39,126 bases of DNA from Verrucomicrobiaceae bacterium. GTDB taxonomy: Bacteria; Verrucomicrobiota; Verrucomicrobiia; Verrucomicrobiales; Verrucomicrobiaceae. Of the stretch, positions 14,489-23,832 are shown piece by piece (the first letter of the stretch is position 1; each line of letters begins with the position of its first letter). A program made the position numbers and the translations under genes. The stretch covers positions 1-39,126 of the forward strand of contig JAIXZA010000111.1 of assembly GCA_027489965.1 (NCBI GenBank). Direction: 5' to 3'. The notes beneath the pieces are model-generated. The model saw only the letters and a program-made list of their open reading frames with translations, made no database searches and had not been told where the DNA came from.

Positions 14489-14908
14489 CTATTCCGGCTC
14501 GGGCGTCGGGGTTGGATTGATTGTAACGGTGCCGTTGCCGTGGATCGTGACTGGCGGCGTGCGGGCGGCGATGGCTTGAAGGCGGGCGAGTCCGGCGGCG
14601 TCGTTTTTAGCGGCCAGGAATTGTGCGACGAGAGCGCCGAAATCGGCGTTGTCGGCGAACAACGCAGCGGCGTTTGGGCCGAGCGCGACGAGGACAGCGG
14701 AGGGGTCGGGGCTGTTCCACAGCCGTAGACTGGCGTCGTCGATCTGGTTGAGTAGGACGTCCCGCGTTTGGGTGGGCGCAGCGAGGAGTTCACGCGCAGT
14801 GCGCTCGGCGGGTGTCTCTGGTGAGACACCGATGAGCGTTTGGGCGCTGAGGGTTGCTGTAACGGTGAGCGCTGCCAAGAGAGCAGCGAGGATGAGGTGT
14901 TTTTTCAT
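14489..14908 (-). CDS. secreted small protein of unknown function (139 aa)
   Basis: A clear Sec signal peptide (MKKHLILAALLAALTVTATLSAQ) is followed by an Ala-rich helical region (about 35-115) and a Pro/Glu tail (PTPTPEPE). I do not recognise the family. It lies between the fibre gene and the lysis genes; the signal peptide is unusual for a virion protein and could mean a lysis-related or envelope role. Confidence 0.65.
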   Translation of the reverse strand: MKKHLILAALLAALTVTATLSAQTLIGVSPETPAERTARELLAAPTQTRDVLLNQIDDASLRLWNSPDPSAVLVALGPNAAALFADNADFGALVAQFLAAKNDAAGLARLQAIAARTPPVTIHGNGTVTINPTPTPEPE

Positions 14909-14917
14909 GGTTGTGAG

Positions 14918-16174
14918 CTAGTTGAGTTTGCGCCAAATCGAAAATGATCCCGCTCGGAGGATTGCAGGATTCGCGGCGTCGGTTGCCGTCCGCTGCGCGA
15001 CGCGGAGGCGAATGGTTGAGGGAGTCGAGATGTTAACAATCATCGAGGCGGTATTGGCCGCTGTCCGAGAACCGCCATCGGCTAGGCACGATCCCGCCGA
15101 GCGCACCGCCGTTGTAAATTGCTGGCGCAGCTCTGTTGTTGTGATGATTGCCGAGTCCTGCGTGACGGAGTTGCCTCGGGTCTGAAATCCGGTCGTGTCA
15201 TGGGACGTTGTCGTGTTATAGCACTCTGCCTGGACCCCAGAGGTGCCGCTGGCGGTGACGGCCAACATGATCGTTTGCACGTGATACAGCCCGGCGGGGA
15301 CAACTATTGATTCCGACGACTCGACATAAGACGTCGAGTTGGAAGTTAAATCAGAGGCGTTTCTCAGAACAAACAGTTGCCCATATCGCGCATCTCCGAC
15401 GTCGCCGTTGATCGCGACTTTGTTGTCGGCAGCTGCGGTGTAGGTGGCGGCGGTGAGATTTGGAAATCGCGGGTCGTCGTCGGTCGCAACAAAATCATCG
15501 GCGGCGGCGTCTCCGAATGTGGCTGTGCCGTTGTTGCTCAGTGTTCCGCTCAGTGAGAGGCTCGATGGAATGTCGGCGTTGACCAGGGAGCGGAAAGTCG
15601 GGGTCGTCGCATTGCCGGACGATGGGCCAGCAAAAACGGTGTTTGCGGTCTGATTTGCGAGAGTGGCGTTGCCGACGCCAGCCGTGAAGTTAACGGGTGT
15701 GTTGTGGAGGGTTCCCGAGAGGTTGAGTGTCAGGCCGGGCAATCTCGCGGCGGGGAGCGTGCCGCTGGTCAATTGAGTGGCGTTGCCGAATGTGCCGTTT
15801 TGGGTCGCGAGGGTGCCGAGGTTGTAGCTGAAAGCGTTTGTGACTCGACCTTTCGAGTCGATCTGCAATTGCAATGTGCTGGTCGATGATCCGACGGTGC
15901 CGGTGACAATGGCCGCATCGGACAGCCGCGCGTCGGGTAAGGTCCCGCTCGTGAGCTGGGTGGCGTTCATAGATGTCAGCGCGGCCCCGAAGGCGGCGCT
16001 GCTCTGGACTTGGAGCGTCCCATTTGCCGAAACGCTCAGAAACGTCGAAGGCGTGAGCGTGACGGTGCGCTCGACGATTTTGCCGGAGGCGTTTTCTTGG
16101 AGGTAGCGGAGATCGTAGTTGGCGGCGGCGGAGAGGGAGGCCGTGAGGAGGAGAAGGGTGAGGATTTTTTTCAT
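14918..16174 (-). CDS. tail fibre-like protein with Sec-type signal peptide (418 aa)
   Basis: The mid-region carries the fibre-repeat phrase NATQLTSGTLPDARL (70-84) and NATQLTSGTLPAARLP (131-146), a signature of phage tail-fibre and collar proteins. The rest is Ser/Thr/Ala/Gly-rich beta sequence, with a possible C-terminal receptor domain from about residue 260. The N-terminus (MKKILTLLLLTASLSAAA) is a textbook Sec signal, which conventional fibres lack. Either it is cleaved or used for export, or the N-terminal segment serves in assembly. ATG 16174 lies three bases past the stop of the upstream tail gene and has no Shine-Dalgarno. Confidence 0.75.
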   Translation of the reverse strand: MKKILTLLLLTASLSAAANYDLRYLQENASGKIVERTVTLTPSTFLSVSANGTLQVQSSAAFGAALTSMNATQLTSGTLPDARLSDAAIVTGTVGSSTSTLQLQIDSKGRVTNAFSYNLGTLATQNGTFGNATQLTSGTLPAARLPGLTLNLSGTLHNTPVNFTAGVGNATLANQTANTVFAGPSSGNATTPTFRSLVNADIPSSLSLSGTLSNNGTATFGDAAADDFVATDDDPRFPNLTAATYTAAADNKVAINGDVGDARYGQLFVLRNASDLTSNSTSYVESSESIVVPAGLYHVQTIMLAVTASGTSGVQAECYNTTTSHDTTGFQTRGNSVTQDSAIITTTELRQQFTTAVRSAGSCLADGGSRTAANTASMIVNISTPSTIRLRVAQRTATDAANPAILRAGSFSIWRKLN

Positions 16175-16177
16175 GGA

Positions 16178-17212
16178 TTAAAATTCGGTGGCTCCGGCGA
16201 GTCGCAGCCAGGCGTGCGTGGTGCCGTCGCCGGTGTAGACGAAGAGGTAGTTGGCGTTAGTTGCGAAGTTGCCCTGGACGCCCGCGACGGTTGAGTTGGC
16301 GGGGACGGAGACGCGGCGGAGAAGATTGGCGGGCGACGGATAGGCTGGGTTGGCGTTTTTTGGGACACCTTCGTTGCCTTTGTTGATGTCGTTGTATACG
16401 CGGACTCCGAAATTCAGAGTAGATGAGACAGCTCCGTTTTCGGAGCGTTCGAGTTCGCCATCCAGGTCGATGTAGGAGACGTTAGCGAGGGTGTTGGGGA
16501 GTGATCCGGCGATCCAACGGGCAACCACGAATCCGCTGGTTGCGGCGGCGGGAACTGCTCGCGGGCCAATGACGGCGTCCTCAACGGTCACAAGCGATCC
16601 GAGAGCGGTGGCTGAAAACTCCACGTCGGAGTTGAGCGCCGCAGCAAGTTGAGCGGCGACGTCTCCCGCTGCCATGTTTGCTGTGACCGTGGTGATCTCG
16701 ATCTGACGGGCGCACGCCGCGGCCCCGGCTGGCGCGGCAGTTCCGCCTGCGACATCGAACCACACCCCGACCGATCCGGAACGATCTTGGAGGGTGAAAT
16801 ATTTTCCATTGAGCGAGGACGCGCTATCTCCAACGCAGCGGATTGTGACTGTTTCCTCGAATCCTTCGGGATCGTTGCCGAGGAGGTTGTTGAGCTTTTT
16901 TGTAAACCATGAGGGGGAGACGCGGTAGATGAGATCGGCCCCCGCTCCTGACTTGATAAAAACAAAATCCTCTTCGTTTTCGTCGTAGTTAGAGACGACG
17001 TAAGGTCCGTCATTGTCGCCGGGGATTTTTGCGCCGAATTTAATGCCGGTCGGCTCAGCGAGAGCCGTCGAGATGCCAAAAGCGCGGCCAAACTGGAAGT
17101 CGATGTTTTTGGAATCGCCACGCTTGACCTCAATCCGATTGTCGGGAATGGATTCGGGGAAAGAAAAATCTCTGATGAGTTTTTCGGTGTCTGTGTTGAC
17201 GGGCTGCCGCAT
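16178..17212 (-). CDS. tail-tip/baseplate protein (344 aa)
   Basis: An N-terminal beta-rich part (about 1-110) is followed by a domain with LNGKYFTLQDRSGSVGVWFDV, then EITTVTANMAAGDVAAQLAAAL. That layout recurs in phage tail and neck proteins ('NG.YF...W.dv...i.v....t....A.ai'). The C-terminal part is again beta-rich. It sits between the large tail protein and the fibre. A TTTGACA element ends 13 bases upstream of ATG 17212. Exact role unknown. Confidence 0.65.
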   Translation of the reverse strand: MRQPVNTDTEKLIRDFSFPESIPDNRIEVKRGDSKNIDFQFGRAFGISTALAEPTGIKFGAKIPGDNDGPYVVSNYDENEEDFVFIKSGAGADLIYRVSPSWFTKKLNNLLGNDPEGFEETVTIRCVGDSASSLNGKYFTLQDRSGSVGVWFDVAGGTAAPAGAAACARQIEITTVTANMAAGDVAAQLAAALNSDVEFSATALGSLVTVEDAVIGPRAVPAAATSGFVVARWIAGSLPNTLANVSYIDLDGELERSENGAVSSTLNFGVRVYNDINKGNEGVPKNANPAYPSPANLLRRVSVPANSTVAGVQGNFATNANYLFVYTGDGTTHAWLRLAGATEF

Positions 17213-17246
17213 AAAGCGGGCACGGTGTCAAAAATGCGCGGAAAAA

Positions 17247-19490
17247 TTACCCGCAGACCACTCTACACTCGGGGCCACCCCAACACCACGGATCGGTCGT
17301 CTCGGGTGGGGTCACCCAAATCTTGACGTTCGCAGAGGGGGTTGGCAGTTCGCGCCATTCTTCATCGGCATCGAGTGAGAGTGTACCGGACTGGTAGATT
17401 TTTTCCTCGCTGAAAGCTTCCTCGGTTATCAATCCAGTCGCGAGGGCGTAGGTTTTCTCTTTCCAGTGCCACTCGACGGCGTAGCCGGACGGGTTAAGGA
17501 AATTCGGGTGGTAGCGGAGCGAATCCGGCCCGCTGAACCTGAATTTGTAGCGCGTGCGCAACCTGCCAAAATACGTCTCTTTAGCCGCAACAATCAGAGC
17601 AGCCGAGGGGAACTGGACGCCTGAGATTGTCGCACTCGATGGAATGTTGGCGGCCGTGTCCGGGACGATGGGCAACTCGGTGACAGACCAATCACTTTCG
17701 ACGTGAGCGTTTACAGCGCCTTCAATTTCGTCGTTTGTCCATGGATCAGATAGCGTGAATACCAAGGCGCCATCGCCGGCGCCGATCTGTCGTTGAGTCG
17801 GTGAAAGTATGGTGCCGATGACGTTTTGATGGGGCGCAGTTTGACCAGGAGATGGAGTGAGAGTAAGCAGGTCGAAACCCTCCGGAAGCTCGGTCTGGTA
17901 TTCGTAAAGATATTCAAGCGCCTTCCATTCTTGGAATCCCGTCGCCGCTCCGCTCACAGTCTCTTTTCGGTAAATGACAGGCGGCGCGCCTGCCGATTGC
18001 GTGTAGGCCGCAAACCCGACCTTACGCATGGCCGCACCGCGAGCGTTGACGTTTTCCCAGAAACTCCTCACCGGATCGGCGACGTCGCTGCCCTCTGGCA
18101 ATGGACTGGCGAGCACTTTCATTCCGGGCGTTGCGGGCAGGGCGAGGCTTTGCGGCTCAACCTGAACGGCAAACGCGTGACGATAGATTTCCGACTGGGC
18201 CAAAACAGTCGCGTTCTCGACGGCGGCATCGGCATTTGAAAACGACGGCGCTGTCGCACCATCGTTCCAAGAGGCAACGCGCCATCGGAACTTATAGGGC
18301 ACGGGGGATTCCTCATACTTCCATGAGGGCATCTGATTAAAATCTGTGTAATGCCGATAACGAATCGACGAAAGAGTGATGCTCGACTCGTCGCCGGAAA
18401 GTTTTCGATACGCTTCAACCTGCCCGCCATCTGCGCTGATTTGCAGCAATATTCCCTCTGTCGCGCTGAGCCCAACTTGAGTGAGATTATACTCTGCGAT
18501 CTCTTTCGTGAGGTTGGCCAGATCAAGTTCGTTTTGAGCGATGTGCAGCGCCAATTCATTCGCTTCACCGATCGAGGCAAGCGCCGCCGCCTTTAGATCT
18601 ACCTCGTCTTGAGCGGCGTCGATCGCTGCATTAGCAGCCTCCTCTGTGATTGCCCCATACGCAGCGGCAATTCGGTAGTTGTGGGTCTGGATGCCGGGCC
18701 GCCAATAAACATTTTCCAAATACTCCTCCGCGACCGCAAACAATGCCTCCGCTTCGGATTCAAGGCGGGAAGTCGTGAACTCGTCAGAGAGCGTCGTCGT
18801 GATCGTGCGCGTCCCCGTCGAATCGGGATCTGGTTCAAGGGTTTCACTACTGATCGAAATTCTGCGCCCGGGGACAAATGTTTTAACCTCGACTTCGGGC
18901 GATGGGTATTCGGTGGAAGCTAGTATCCAATCATCCATCGGATGATTTTCAGGAGGTCGGATGCCGCCGGGAACAAACTCAACATGAGTGATTTGGGTAA
19001 TTGGGCTTCCATCGTAGTTCGTTCCAGAGTAGTTGGTTTCGCGTCTCCAGCCTCCTTCAAAGGGTCCGCCAATTCCAAACACAAGCTCGTATGGTCCGCT
19101 TCCATTTTCTGTTCTCGTTTCACCGGAAGCGTTGACGTTCACCGTCGTTATAGAACGAGAGCCTGCACCGCTTGTTGTTGACCCTTCTTCGTTTTCTACC
19201 GTTGTTACAGAACCAGCGGAAGTTAGTGTGAATGAGCTTGACGTTTGTGTGAAAGTAAAAGTGCGCGAAAAATAATCGACCACAGTTTTCGTCGTGTAGA
19301 AAGCCGCTGGCTCACCCTCCGCTGGATCGGTGAATTGCCGCCAGATTTTCTTTTGATGACTGACGTAAGCCCGCGCAAAAGCGGTCTCAACCTGGGGCTT
19401 GCAAACACACGACGGGCGCAGGCGCAAAAAGCGAACGTCGGGGGCCACGGCGGATGTCGCGCTGTAACCGAGCACGTCTCGCACGTTCAT
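17247..19490 (-). CDS. large tail-tip structural protein (747 aa)
   Basis: The ATG at 19490 is chosen because it overlaps the upstream stop as ATGA; the frame extends to 19529. The N-terminal 300 residues are Thr/Ser/Gly-rich beta sequence. A helical stretch (about 300-370: ITEEAANAAIDAAQDEVDL...) may form a coiled coil, and the C-terminal half is beta-rich with many Trp and Tyr. Size and position downstream of the tape measure suit a tail-tip or hub protein. No enzyme motif is visible. Confidence 0.65.
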   Translation of the reverse strand: MNVRDVLGYSATSAVAPDVRFLRLRPSCVCKPQVETAFARAYVSHQKKIWRQFTDPAEGEPAAFYTTKTVVDYFSRTFTFTQTSSSFTLTSAGSVTTVENEEGSTTSGAGSRSITTVNVNASGETRTENGSGPYELVFGIGGPFEGGWRRETNYSGTNYDGSPITQITHVEFVPGGIRPPENHPMDDWILASTEYPSPEVEVKTFVPGRRISISSETLEPDPDSTGTRTITTTLSDEFTTSRLESEAEALFAVAEEYLENVYWRPGIQTHNYRIAAAYGAITEEAANAAIDAAQDEVDLKAAALASIGEANELALHIAQNELDLANLTKEIAEYNLTQVGLSATEGILLQISADGGQVEAYRKLSGDESSITLSSIRYRHYTDFNQMPSWKYEESPVPYKFRWRVASWNDGATAPSFSNADAAVENATVLAQSEIYRHAFAVQVEPQSLALPATPGMKVLASPLPEGSDVADPVRSFWENVNARGAAMRKVGFAAYTQSAGAPPVIYRKETVSGAATGFQEWKALEYLYEYQTELPEGFDLLTLTPSPGQTAPHQNVIGTILSPTQRQIGAGDGALVFTLSDPWTNDEIEGAVNAHVESDWSVTELPIVPDTAANIPSSATISGVQFPSAALIVAAKETYFGRLRTRYKFRFSGPDSLRYHPNFLNPSGYAVEWHWKEKTYALATGLITEEAFSEEKIYQSGTLSLDADEEWRELPTPSANVKIWVTPPETTDPWCWGGPECRVVCG

Positions 19491-20131
19491 AGCGCCGACC
19501 AGAAAACCGATCTCTCCTGCCCGCCGCACGTGATCCCGATCACGACAAGGCTGAGCGAGAGCGAGCTTTTTACAAGCGGGTCAATCGAAACGATTGCGCC
19601 GCCCTCGGTTTTGAGAAGGCTGAGAGGGATGCAGTATTGGCTGGGAAAAACATTGTCGGGATCGGCGCTGTTGATGATGGGGGCCGGTGTCGTCTCCCCA
19701 TGGGCGAAGCGAAACTCAACAAGAGAGATAGACTCGCCGCTGCTCTCGATCGTTGTTTCGATCCAAACATAGTAGGTCGCTTTGTTGTCAGGGAGAATAA
19801 GCTCCTCGTTCATGTTCGCGGAAAACTGAGGCCCGAGGCTCCCCCACGGCTGGACGAAAGCGGGCCGCACGCGCACGCGCAGAGCTTGATTGGCGGGAGG
19901 AGTTCCAGTGCCAAGAAATTGTGATCGGTAAACCTCGAATGGATAGGAGTCAGCCGCTGCCACCGCGATTGCCCCCACAGGAACGGGATCGATCAACGAA
20001 CCGTTGGGGCCAGTGATGACGTTGCAGGATGGTGTGGGGAGCGGGGTTGACTGGAGGACGTAGGCTCGCAGGGTGTTGAGCCACCCGAGGAGTCCGCGCC
20101 AGCTTCGGAGGGGCGGCGGGCAATCAAGCAT
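19487..20131 (-). CDS. tail protein of unknown role (214 aa)
   Basis: ATG 20131 overlaps the stop of the upstream gene by eight bases. The sequence is beta-rich, Pro/Ser-rich at its N-terminus and hydrophobic at its C-terminus (SLSLSLVVIGIT). It fits the minor-tail series between tape measure and tip but has no motif I recognise. Confidence 0.6.
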   Translation of the reverse strand: MLDCPPPLRSWRGLLGWLNTLRAYVLQSTPLPTPSCNVITGPNGSLIDPVPVGAIAVAAADSYPFEVYRSQFLGTGTPPANQALRVRVRPAFVQPWGSLGPQFSANMNEELILPDNKATYYVWIETTIESSGESISLVEFRFAHGETTPAPIINSADPDNVFPSQYCIPLSLLKTEGGAIVSIDPLVKSSLSLSLVVIGITCGGQERSVFWSAL

Positions 20132-20798
20132 CGTCGTCTGTTTTGTATTCCTTGGTCACCGTGTCGACGCATCGCCACCAAGGAGTGCCAGGGATTGGAG
20201 TTGCCTGAATTTCGGCAATTGTTTTCGCCTCGAGCTGAACCGGATCACGCAGGGCGCTCGGAAGATTGTTGTAGGTCGTCGTGCCTTGGTAGGTGAGGCG
20301 GTCGTTGGCGTCGAATCCGTTGACAAAGATCCGATCACTGAGAACGCGGATATTGCCGCTCGCCGATGAGAAGCGCGGCCCAGCCGGCTGACTGCTTGCG
20401 AAATAGGTATAGCTTACGGTCGGTGACCGGAAAATCACTTCGCGGCGAAGATCGAACTTGACCAAATTTTGATAGACGCCCGAGTCGCTAATACTGCCCG
20501 AAAGCGCGATGGTTTTGACCGACCAATTTGTCGGGCTGCGACTACTTTGGAAACTCGGAGCGAGGGCGATATGCACCTCGATTTTGTTGAAGGGCCCCTG
20601 TGTTTGCCGGTCGAGAATTCGGATGATGTAACCGCCTTGGTAAATCGTGCCGACTGTGAATTGAGCGGCGAACTCGTCCGTTTTGTCAGCGCGACCTTCA
20701 AACGTGAAGACGCGCCCGGAGACATCCTCTGCCACCGTAGTGCCATCCTCGTCAATGAGGATCCATTCGCAATTTCCTACATAAAGTGGATAGGACAT
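20124..20798 (-). CDS. minor tail protein (224 aa)
   Basis: The first gene after the tape measure, overlapping it by one base (TGATG at 20796-20800). Mostly beta with a Trp-rich C-terminus (PGTPWWRCVDTVT). Lambda-like phages place a small distal-tail or tip protein here, so a distal tail role is plausible. No direct sequence match is claimed. Confidence 0.6.
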   Translation of the reverse strand: MSYPLYVGNCEWILIDEDGTTVAEDVSGRVFTFEGRADKTDEFAAQFTVGTIYQGGYIIRILDRQTQGPFNKIEVHIALAPSFQSSRSPTNWSVKTIALSGSISDSGVYQNLVKFDLRREVIFRSPTVSYTYFASSQPAGPRFSSASGNIRVLSDRIFVNGFDANDRLTYQGTTTYNNLPSALRDPVQLEAKTIAEIQATPIPGTPWWRCVDTVTKEYKTDDDA

Positions 20799-22507
20799 CA
20801 GCTTGCAAAAGCCTCCTGCATGGTTTGAGTGAGTTTTTGGATTTCGGCGCGGATTTGTTCCTGAACGGTGATCGTCTTGGCCGAAGCGGGATCGCGCGGA
20901 GCCTTGGTCACGTCGCGCTCGGAGATGAGTTGTTGCGCGCGCGCGGAGCCGTAGATTTCATAAAGCTGCCCCTCATACCTATTGCGAGCGCGCGCGGGCG
21001 CTGAAGCTGCCGAGGTCGCGGCGGTGCGGATTCCTGTCCCGGTATTTGTGAGCGAGGCGCGCGCGCTATCCGCTGCCGCGAAGGCTTCGGCGGATCCAAA
21101 TAAATCTTGATAAGGCGCATTTGCGACCGCGCGCGATCCAGCGGAAAGGCCTGAGGAAAGCAAGGCGAGGCCGGTTTGCTTGAGTTGCGAGGCATTCAAC
21201 GAGCCTTCCGCCCCCATGCTCACGCTGGCTCCGCCTGACGCCAGAATGGCGGCTGTGCGCTCCTCGACGCTGCCGCCTTGCATTCGGTTTGTAATTTCCT
21301 TGGCCATCGCGGTGAGGCCATTGATTTCACCCATCAGGCGTTCGACCTCCGGGGCATTTCCTTGCGCGGACGCCGCTTCAAGCCGGGATCGGTTTTTGTC
21401 GAGCTGGCGATCAATGTTCACCAAAGACACCGCATCTTTTGCATTGCGTGGATCAAGCAACGCGATGGTTGCCTGCAACCTTGCCTGAAAATCAGCCGCG
21501 CTGGTTGAAAAAACGTCGAGCAACGTGCCGAGCAAGAGACGTCCGAGTCCGCTGATGATATCCGTTCCACCATCGCGGAAGAAGGCAAGCGCGCCAGAAA
21601 AGCCCTGCACGAGACGATTGCCAGCCTCCGACATTGCGCCGCCCGCGTAGGACTTCAGCCCGCCGAGCGCGGCTTCCGGATTACGGAACGCGCCGAGAAG
21701 GGAGTCCGCAGCTCCGAGAAGCGATGCGCCGAACCTCTCTCCCAAACCGGCGAAGTCCATTCCTTCGAATCTGTCCAAAAGCGGGCCGATCGTGCCCGCC
21801 AGCGATGCCGCGACGCCGACAAAGAAACCTTGAAGCTTCGCCCCAGCGCGGCCCAGTTTGTCGGAGATGGCGTCGAAATCATTCGACCGCTTGTCGAGGA
21901 TTTCCGCTTGTTTACCAAGCACGCGACCCGCCGTCGACATGGCCCCTCGATCCGCAAAAAGCGTCAGGAGTTTCGCCCCGGAGCGGCCAAAGATCGCCAT
22001 GGCGGTGTCGGCTCGTAGCGAGGCGTCTTGAATGCCGTTGATCGCGGAGGAGACGAGTTCGAATTGTCGATCCGGCGTTAGGCCGGCGAAATCCTCAAGA
22101 GTGAGATTCATCGCTTTCATCGCTTTGCTCGCCTCGCCGCCCCCTTCCGCCGCCGCGACAAGAAAGCGCTGCATTCGATTGACCGCCGTGCCGGTCTCGT
22201 CTGCCGCAAGCCCGCTGTCCATGAACGCGCGCTGCATGACGAGGAGACGACCCGCCGTGATGCCGGTCCGGGTCGAAAGGTCGGAAAGTGAGCCTCCGAG
22301 GTCATAGGCGGACTTCACGCCGACTGCGAGCGCCCCGCCTGAGATGACCGCGGCTGCGGCGACCCCCATTAAACCGACACGCGCCGCAGCAAAGCCTCGA
22401 GACGCCAACTCGTTGCCGAAGCGCTTGCCCTCAGTGAGCGAGCCTCGGAGAGTCCGGATGAACTGCGAGTTGTTGAGCGTGAGACGAGCTTTTAGTTCGG
22501 CGGCCAT
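20798..22507 (-). CDS. tail tape measure protein (569 aa)
   Basis: Long helical protein with repeating Ala/Gly/Leu-rich segments. It has a hydrophobic stretch at about 42-65 (AARVGLMGVAAAAVISGGAL) and the TGITAGRLLVMQRAF region typical of tape measures ('l...tGis...l..l..a...'). At about 1.5 angstroms per residue it predicts a tail near 85 nm, a short to medium siphovirus tail. It lies downstream of the frameshifted chaperone pair, as in lambda. ATG 22507 has no Shine-Dalgarno. Confidence 0.88.
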   Translation of the reverse strand: MAAELKARLTLNNSQFIRTLRGSLTEGKRFGNELASRGFAAARVGLMGVAAAAVISGGALAVGVKSAYDLGGSLSDLSTRTGITAGRLLVMQRAFMDSGLAADETGTAVNRMQRFLVAAAEGGGEASKAMKAMNLTLEDFAGLTPDRQFELVSSAINGIQDASLRADTAMAIFGRSGAKLLTLFADRGAMSTAGRVLGKQAEILDKRSNDFDAISDKLGRAGAKLQGFFVGVAASLAGTIGPLLDRFEGMDFAGLGERFGASLLGAADSLLGAFRNPEAALGGLKSYAGGAMSEAGNRLVQGFSGALAFFRDGGTDIISGLGRLLLGTLLDVFSTSAADFQARLQATIALLDPRNAKDAVSLVNIDRQLDKNRSRLEAASAQGNAPEVERLMGEINGLTAMAKEITNRMQGGSVEERTAAILASGGASVSMGAEGSLNASQLKQTGLALLSSGLSAGSRAVANAPYQDLFGSAEAFAAADSARASLTNTGTGIRTAATSAASAPARARNRYEGQLYEIYGSARAQQLISERDVTKAPRDPASAKTITVQEQIRAEIQKLTQTMQEAFAS

Positions 22508-22522
22508 GGGTTAAAAAAATGT

Positions 22523-22543
22523 GAAATGCGAAATGCGAAATGC
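22523..22543 (-). repeat. three tandem copies of GAAATGC in the tape-measure leader
   Basis: GAAATGC occurs three times head to tail (22523-22529, 22530-22536, 22537-22543) in the 49-bp gap before the tape measure gene. The leader is otherwise A/T-rich. Its effect, if any, would be on translation of the tape measure. Confidence 0.75.
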
Positions 22544-22556
22544 GGATTTTAAAAGG

Positions 22557-23126
22557 TCAGAGTTTGTTGAAGCGTTCCTGCATTTTTCGGTTGCCGTAAG
22601 CAGTGAGATCGGCTGTCACTCCGGAGAGGGCTTGGCTGAGCGCCGCCGAGCCAATGCGGGAGGCGGCAGGCGCTGTGTTGACGATCTCCGCAACGAGGTT
22701 CGCCGGGCGTGCTTTTTTTCCGCTGCCCTTAGCCGCGTCCGAGCGGGAGAAGCCTGGCTGCGTGCGAACGCCGCGCCCGCCAAAGGCAAGGGCAGCCTTG
22801 TGCCAGCCTGGGCCAGCCGTGTAGCCGCGAGAGCGCAGGCGGCGGGCGCGCTCGGCCTTGACCGCATTCCGCAACTCGGCGCGCGATAGGCCGTCTCCAC
22901 GACGGCGGATGACGGCGGCAACGAGAACGGGGATCGGCATCCCTCGAATTTGTCCAGCATCCGCGCGCGGCGTGAGCTGGATCAGTCCTCGAAATCCGCG
23001 ACCACCGATGATGACAGAGAGCCCCGCCTTGTTGAGTATCTCTGCGCCGTCCTTTCCGCTCTCGCGCTCGACGAAGGCGACGGCTTGAGCAAAGGCGCGA
23101 GTATCGATGTGAAAGTCGGCGGTCAT
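22557..23126 (-). CDS. minor tail protein of unknown role (189 aa)
   Basis: Encoded between the chaperone fusion and the tape measure; its ATG overlaps the fusion stop (ATGA, 23123-23126). The middle is strongly basic (RRLRSRGYTAG; GSGKKARP) and the ends helical. The N-terminal pattern 'F...V..VERESGKDGAEILNKAG' is reminiscent of HK97 gp10-type proteins, but that match is weak. Confidence 0.6.
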   Translation of the reverse strand: MTADFHIDTRAFAQAVAFVERESGKDGAEILNKAGLSVIIGGRGFRGLIQLTPRADAGQIRGMPIPVLVAAVIRRRGDGLSRAELRNAVKAERARRLRSRGYTAGPGWHKAALAFGGRGVRTQPGFSRSDAAKGSGKKARPANLVAEIVNTAPAASRIGSAALSQALSGVTADLTAYGNRKMQERFNKL

Positions 23127-23832
23127 ACTGTTTTTGAAGAAATCGAGCCTTCACTCGCATCGCGAAGCAAGGGGATGCCCCGCTGCTCCCACCATTGCGC
23201 GACGTAGCTGTAGCCCTCAACAAGATCGAGGTCCCACGCGGCTTTTGGTGTAAGGTTTGTCATGACACAGATTTGGGCGATGTATTGCGACCAGTGGGAT
23301 GGCCGCACTAGACTTTTGGGAGGCTGGTTCCTGTTTGTTCCGCCGCTGGGGTTGCAGGGGCCTGAGGCGGACGGCCTTGGAGCGTTTCGATGCCGCTCAT
23401 TTTTTGAGTGAAAATCTGATAGGCTTCCTCGAATTCCCGACTGGAAGTCTCGACCAGCCCGGCGGATGCGGCCCACTCCTCCGCAAGCGCCCATGCTTCG
23501 CGAGGCTTGCGCTGAGCGCGCATGACTGTCGATTCCGAGATGTCGGAGCCACGGGAGTCATTGTGCTGGACGCGGAGCCACATGAAGATGATCACGTCTC
23601 GTTGAGCGCCCGGATACAGACCGGTGCGTTCGAGGGACTCGAAGCCGTCATCGCCGATGAACGGGTAAAGCATACCCATCGCCTGCGAGGCGATTTTCCG
23701 AGAAGGGTTCCATGGCTTGAGCGGCTGCCCGGCAAAGGATTCGCCTTGGATCGCCGTGGCGAAGGCGTCTGGCTTGGCTGCCGCTACGTTAGCGGCGGAT
23801 TCTAGGTCGGGGTCTGTTTCGAAGTCGTTCAT
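23123..23832 (-). CDS. tail assembly chaperone fusion GT (made by -1 frameshift, 236 aa)
   Basis: Translation starts at ATG 23832, follows the G frame for 173 codons, slips back one base at CCCAAAA (23320-23314), and reads another 63 residues to the stop at 23123. The added part begins after the slip as SLVRPSHWSQY and contains the compact helical T segment (AWDLDLVEGYSYVAQWWEQRG). No start codon or ribosome-binding site supports separate expression of the downstream frame. Position just before the tape measure matches lambda G/GT, whose minor fusion product binds tape measure and tube protein. Confidence 0.82.
23308..23832 (-). CDS. tail assembly chaperone G (174 aa)
   Basis: The main product of the gene, ending at TAG 23308-23310 a few bases after the slippery site. 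It contains the helical region VMRAQRKPREAWALAEEWAASAG and a Pro/Ala/Gln-rich C-terminus leading to the slip site. It should act in the cytoplasm, coating the tape measure before tube assembly, and should be absent from the mature virion. Its leader (23833-23904) has an 11-bp direct repeat and a near-palindrome. Confidence 0.82.
   Translation of the reverse strand: MNDFETDPDLESAANVAAAKPDAFATAIQGESFAGQPLKPWNPSRKIASQAMGMLYPFIGDDGFESLERTGLYPGAQRDVIIFMWLRVQHNDSRGSDISESTVMRAQRKPREAWALAEEWAASAGLVETSSREFEEAYQIFTQKMSGIETLQGRPPQAPATPAAEQTGTSLPKV
23314..23320 (-). other. programmed -1 ribosomal frameshift site CCCAAAA
   Basis: On the minus strand the G frame reads CTC CCA AAA GTC TAG. The heptamer C-CCA-AAA matches the X-XXY-YYZ rule and lies two codons before the stop of the zero frame. 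The -1 frame continues open for 63 codons. Together with the gene order this is strong support. Confidence 0.88.

Noticed and set aside
23123..23494. Separate gene in the -1 frame of the tail chaperone
   Set aside because: Its first part overlaps the G frame and has no start signal of its own; a CCCAAAA frameshift explains it better.
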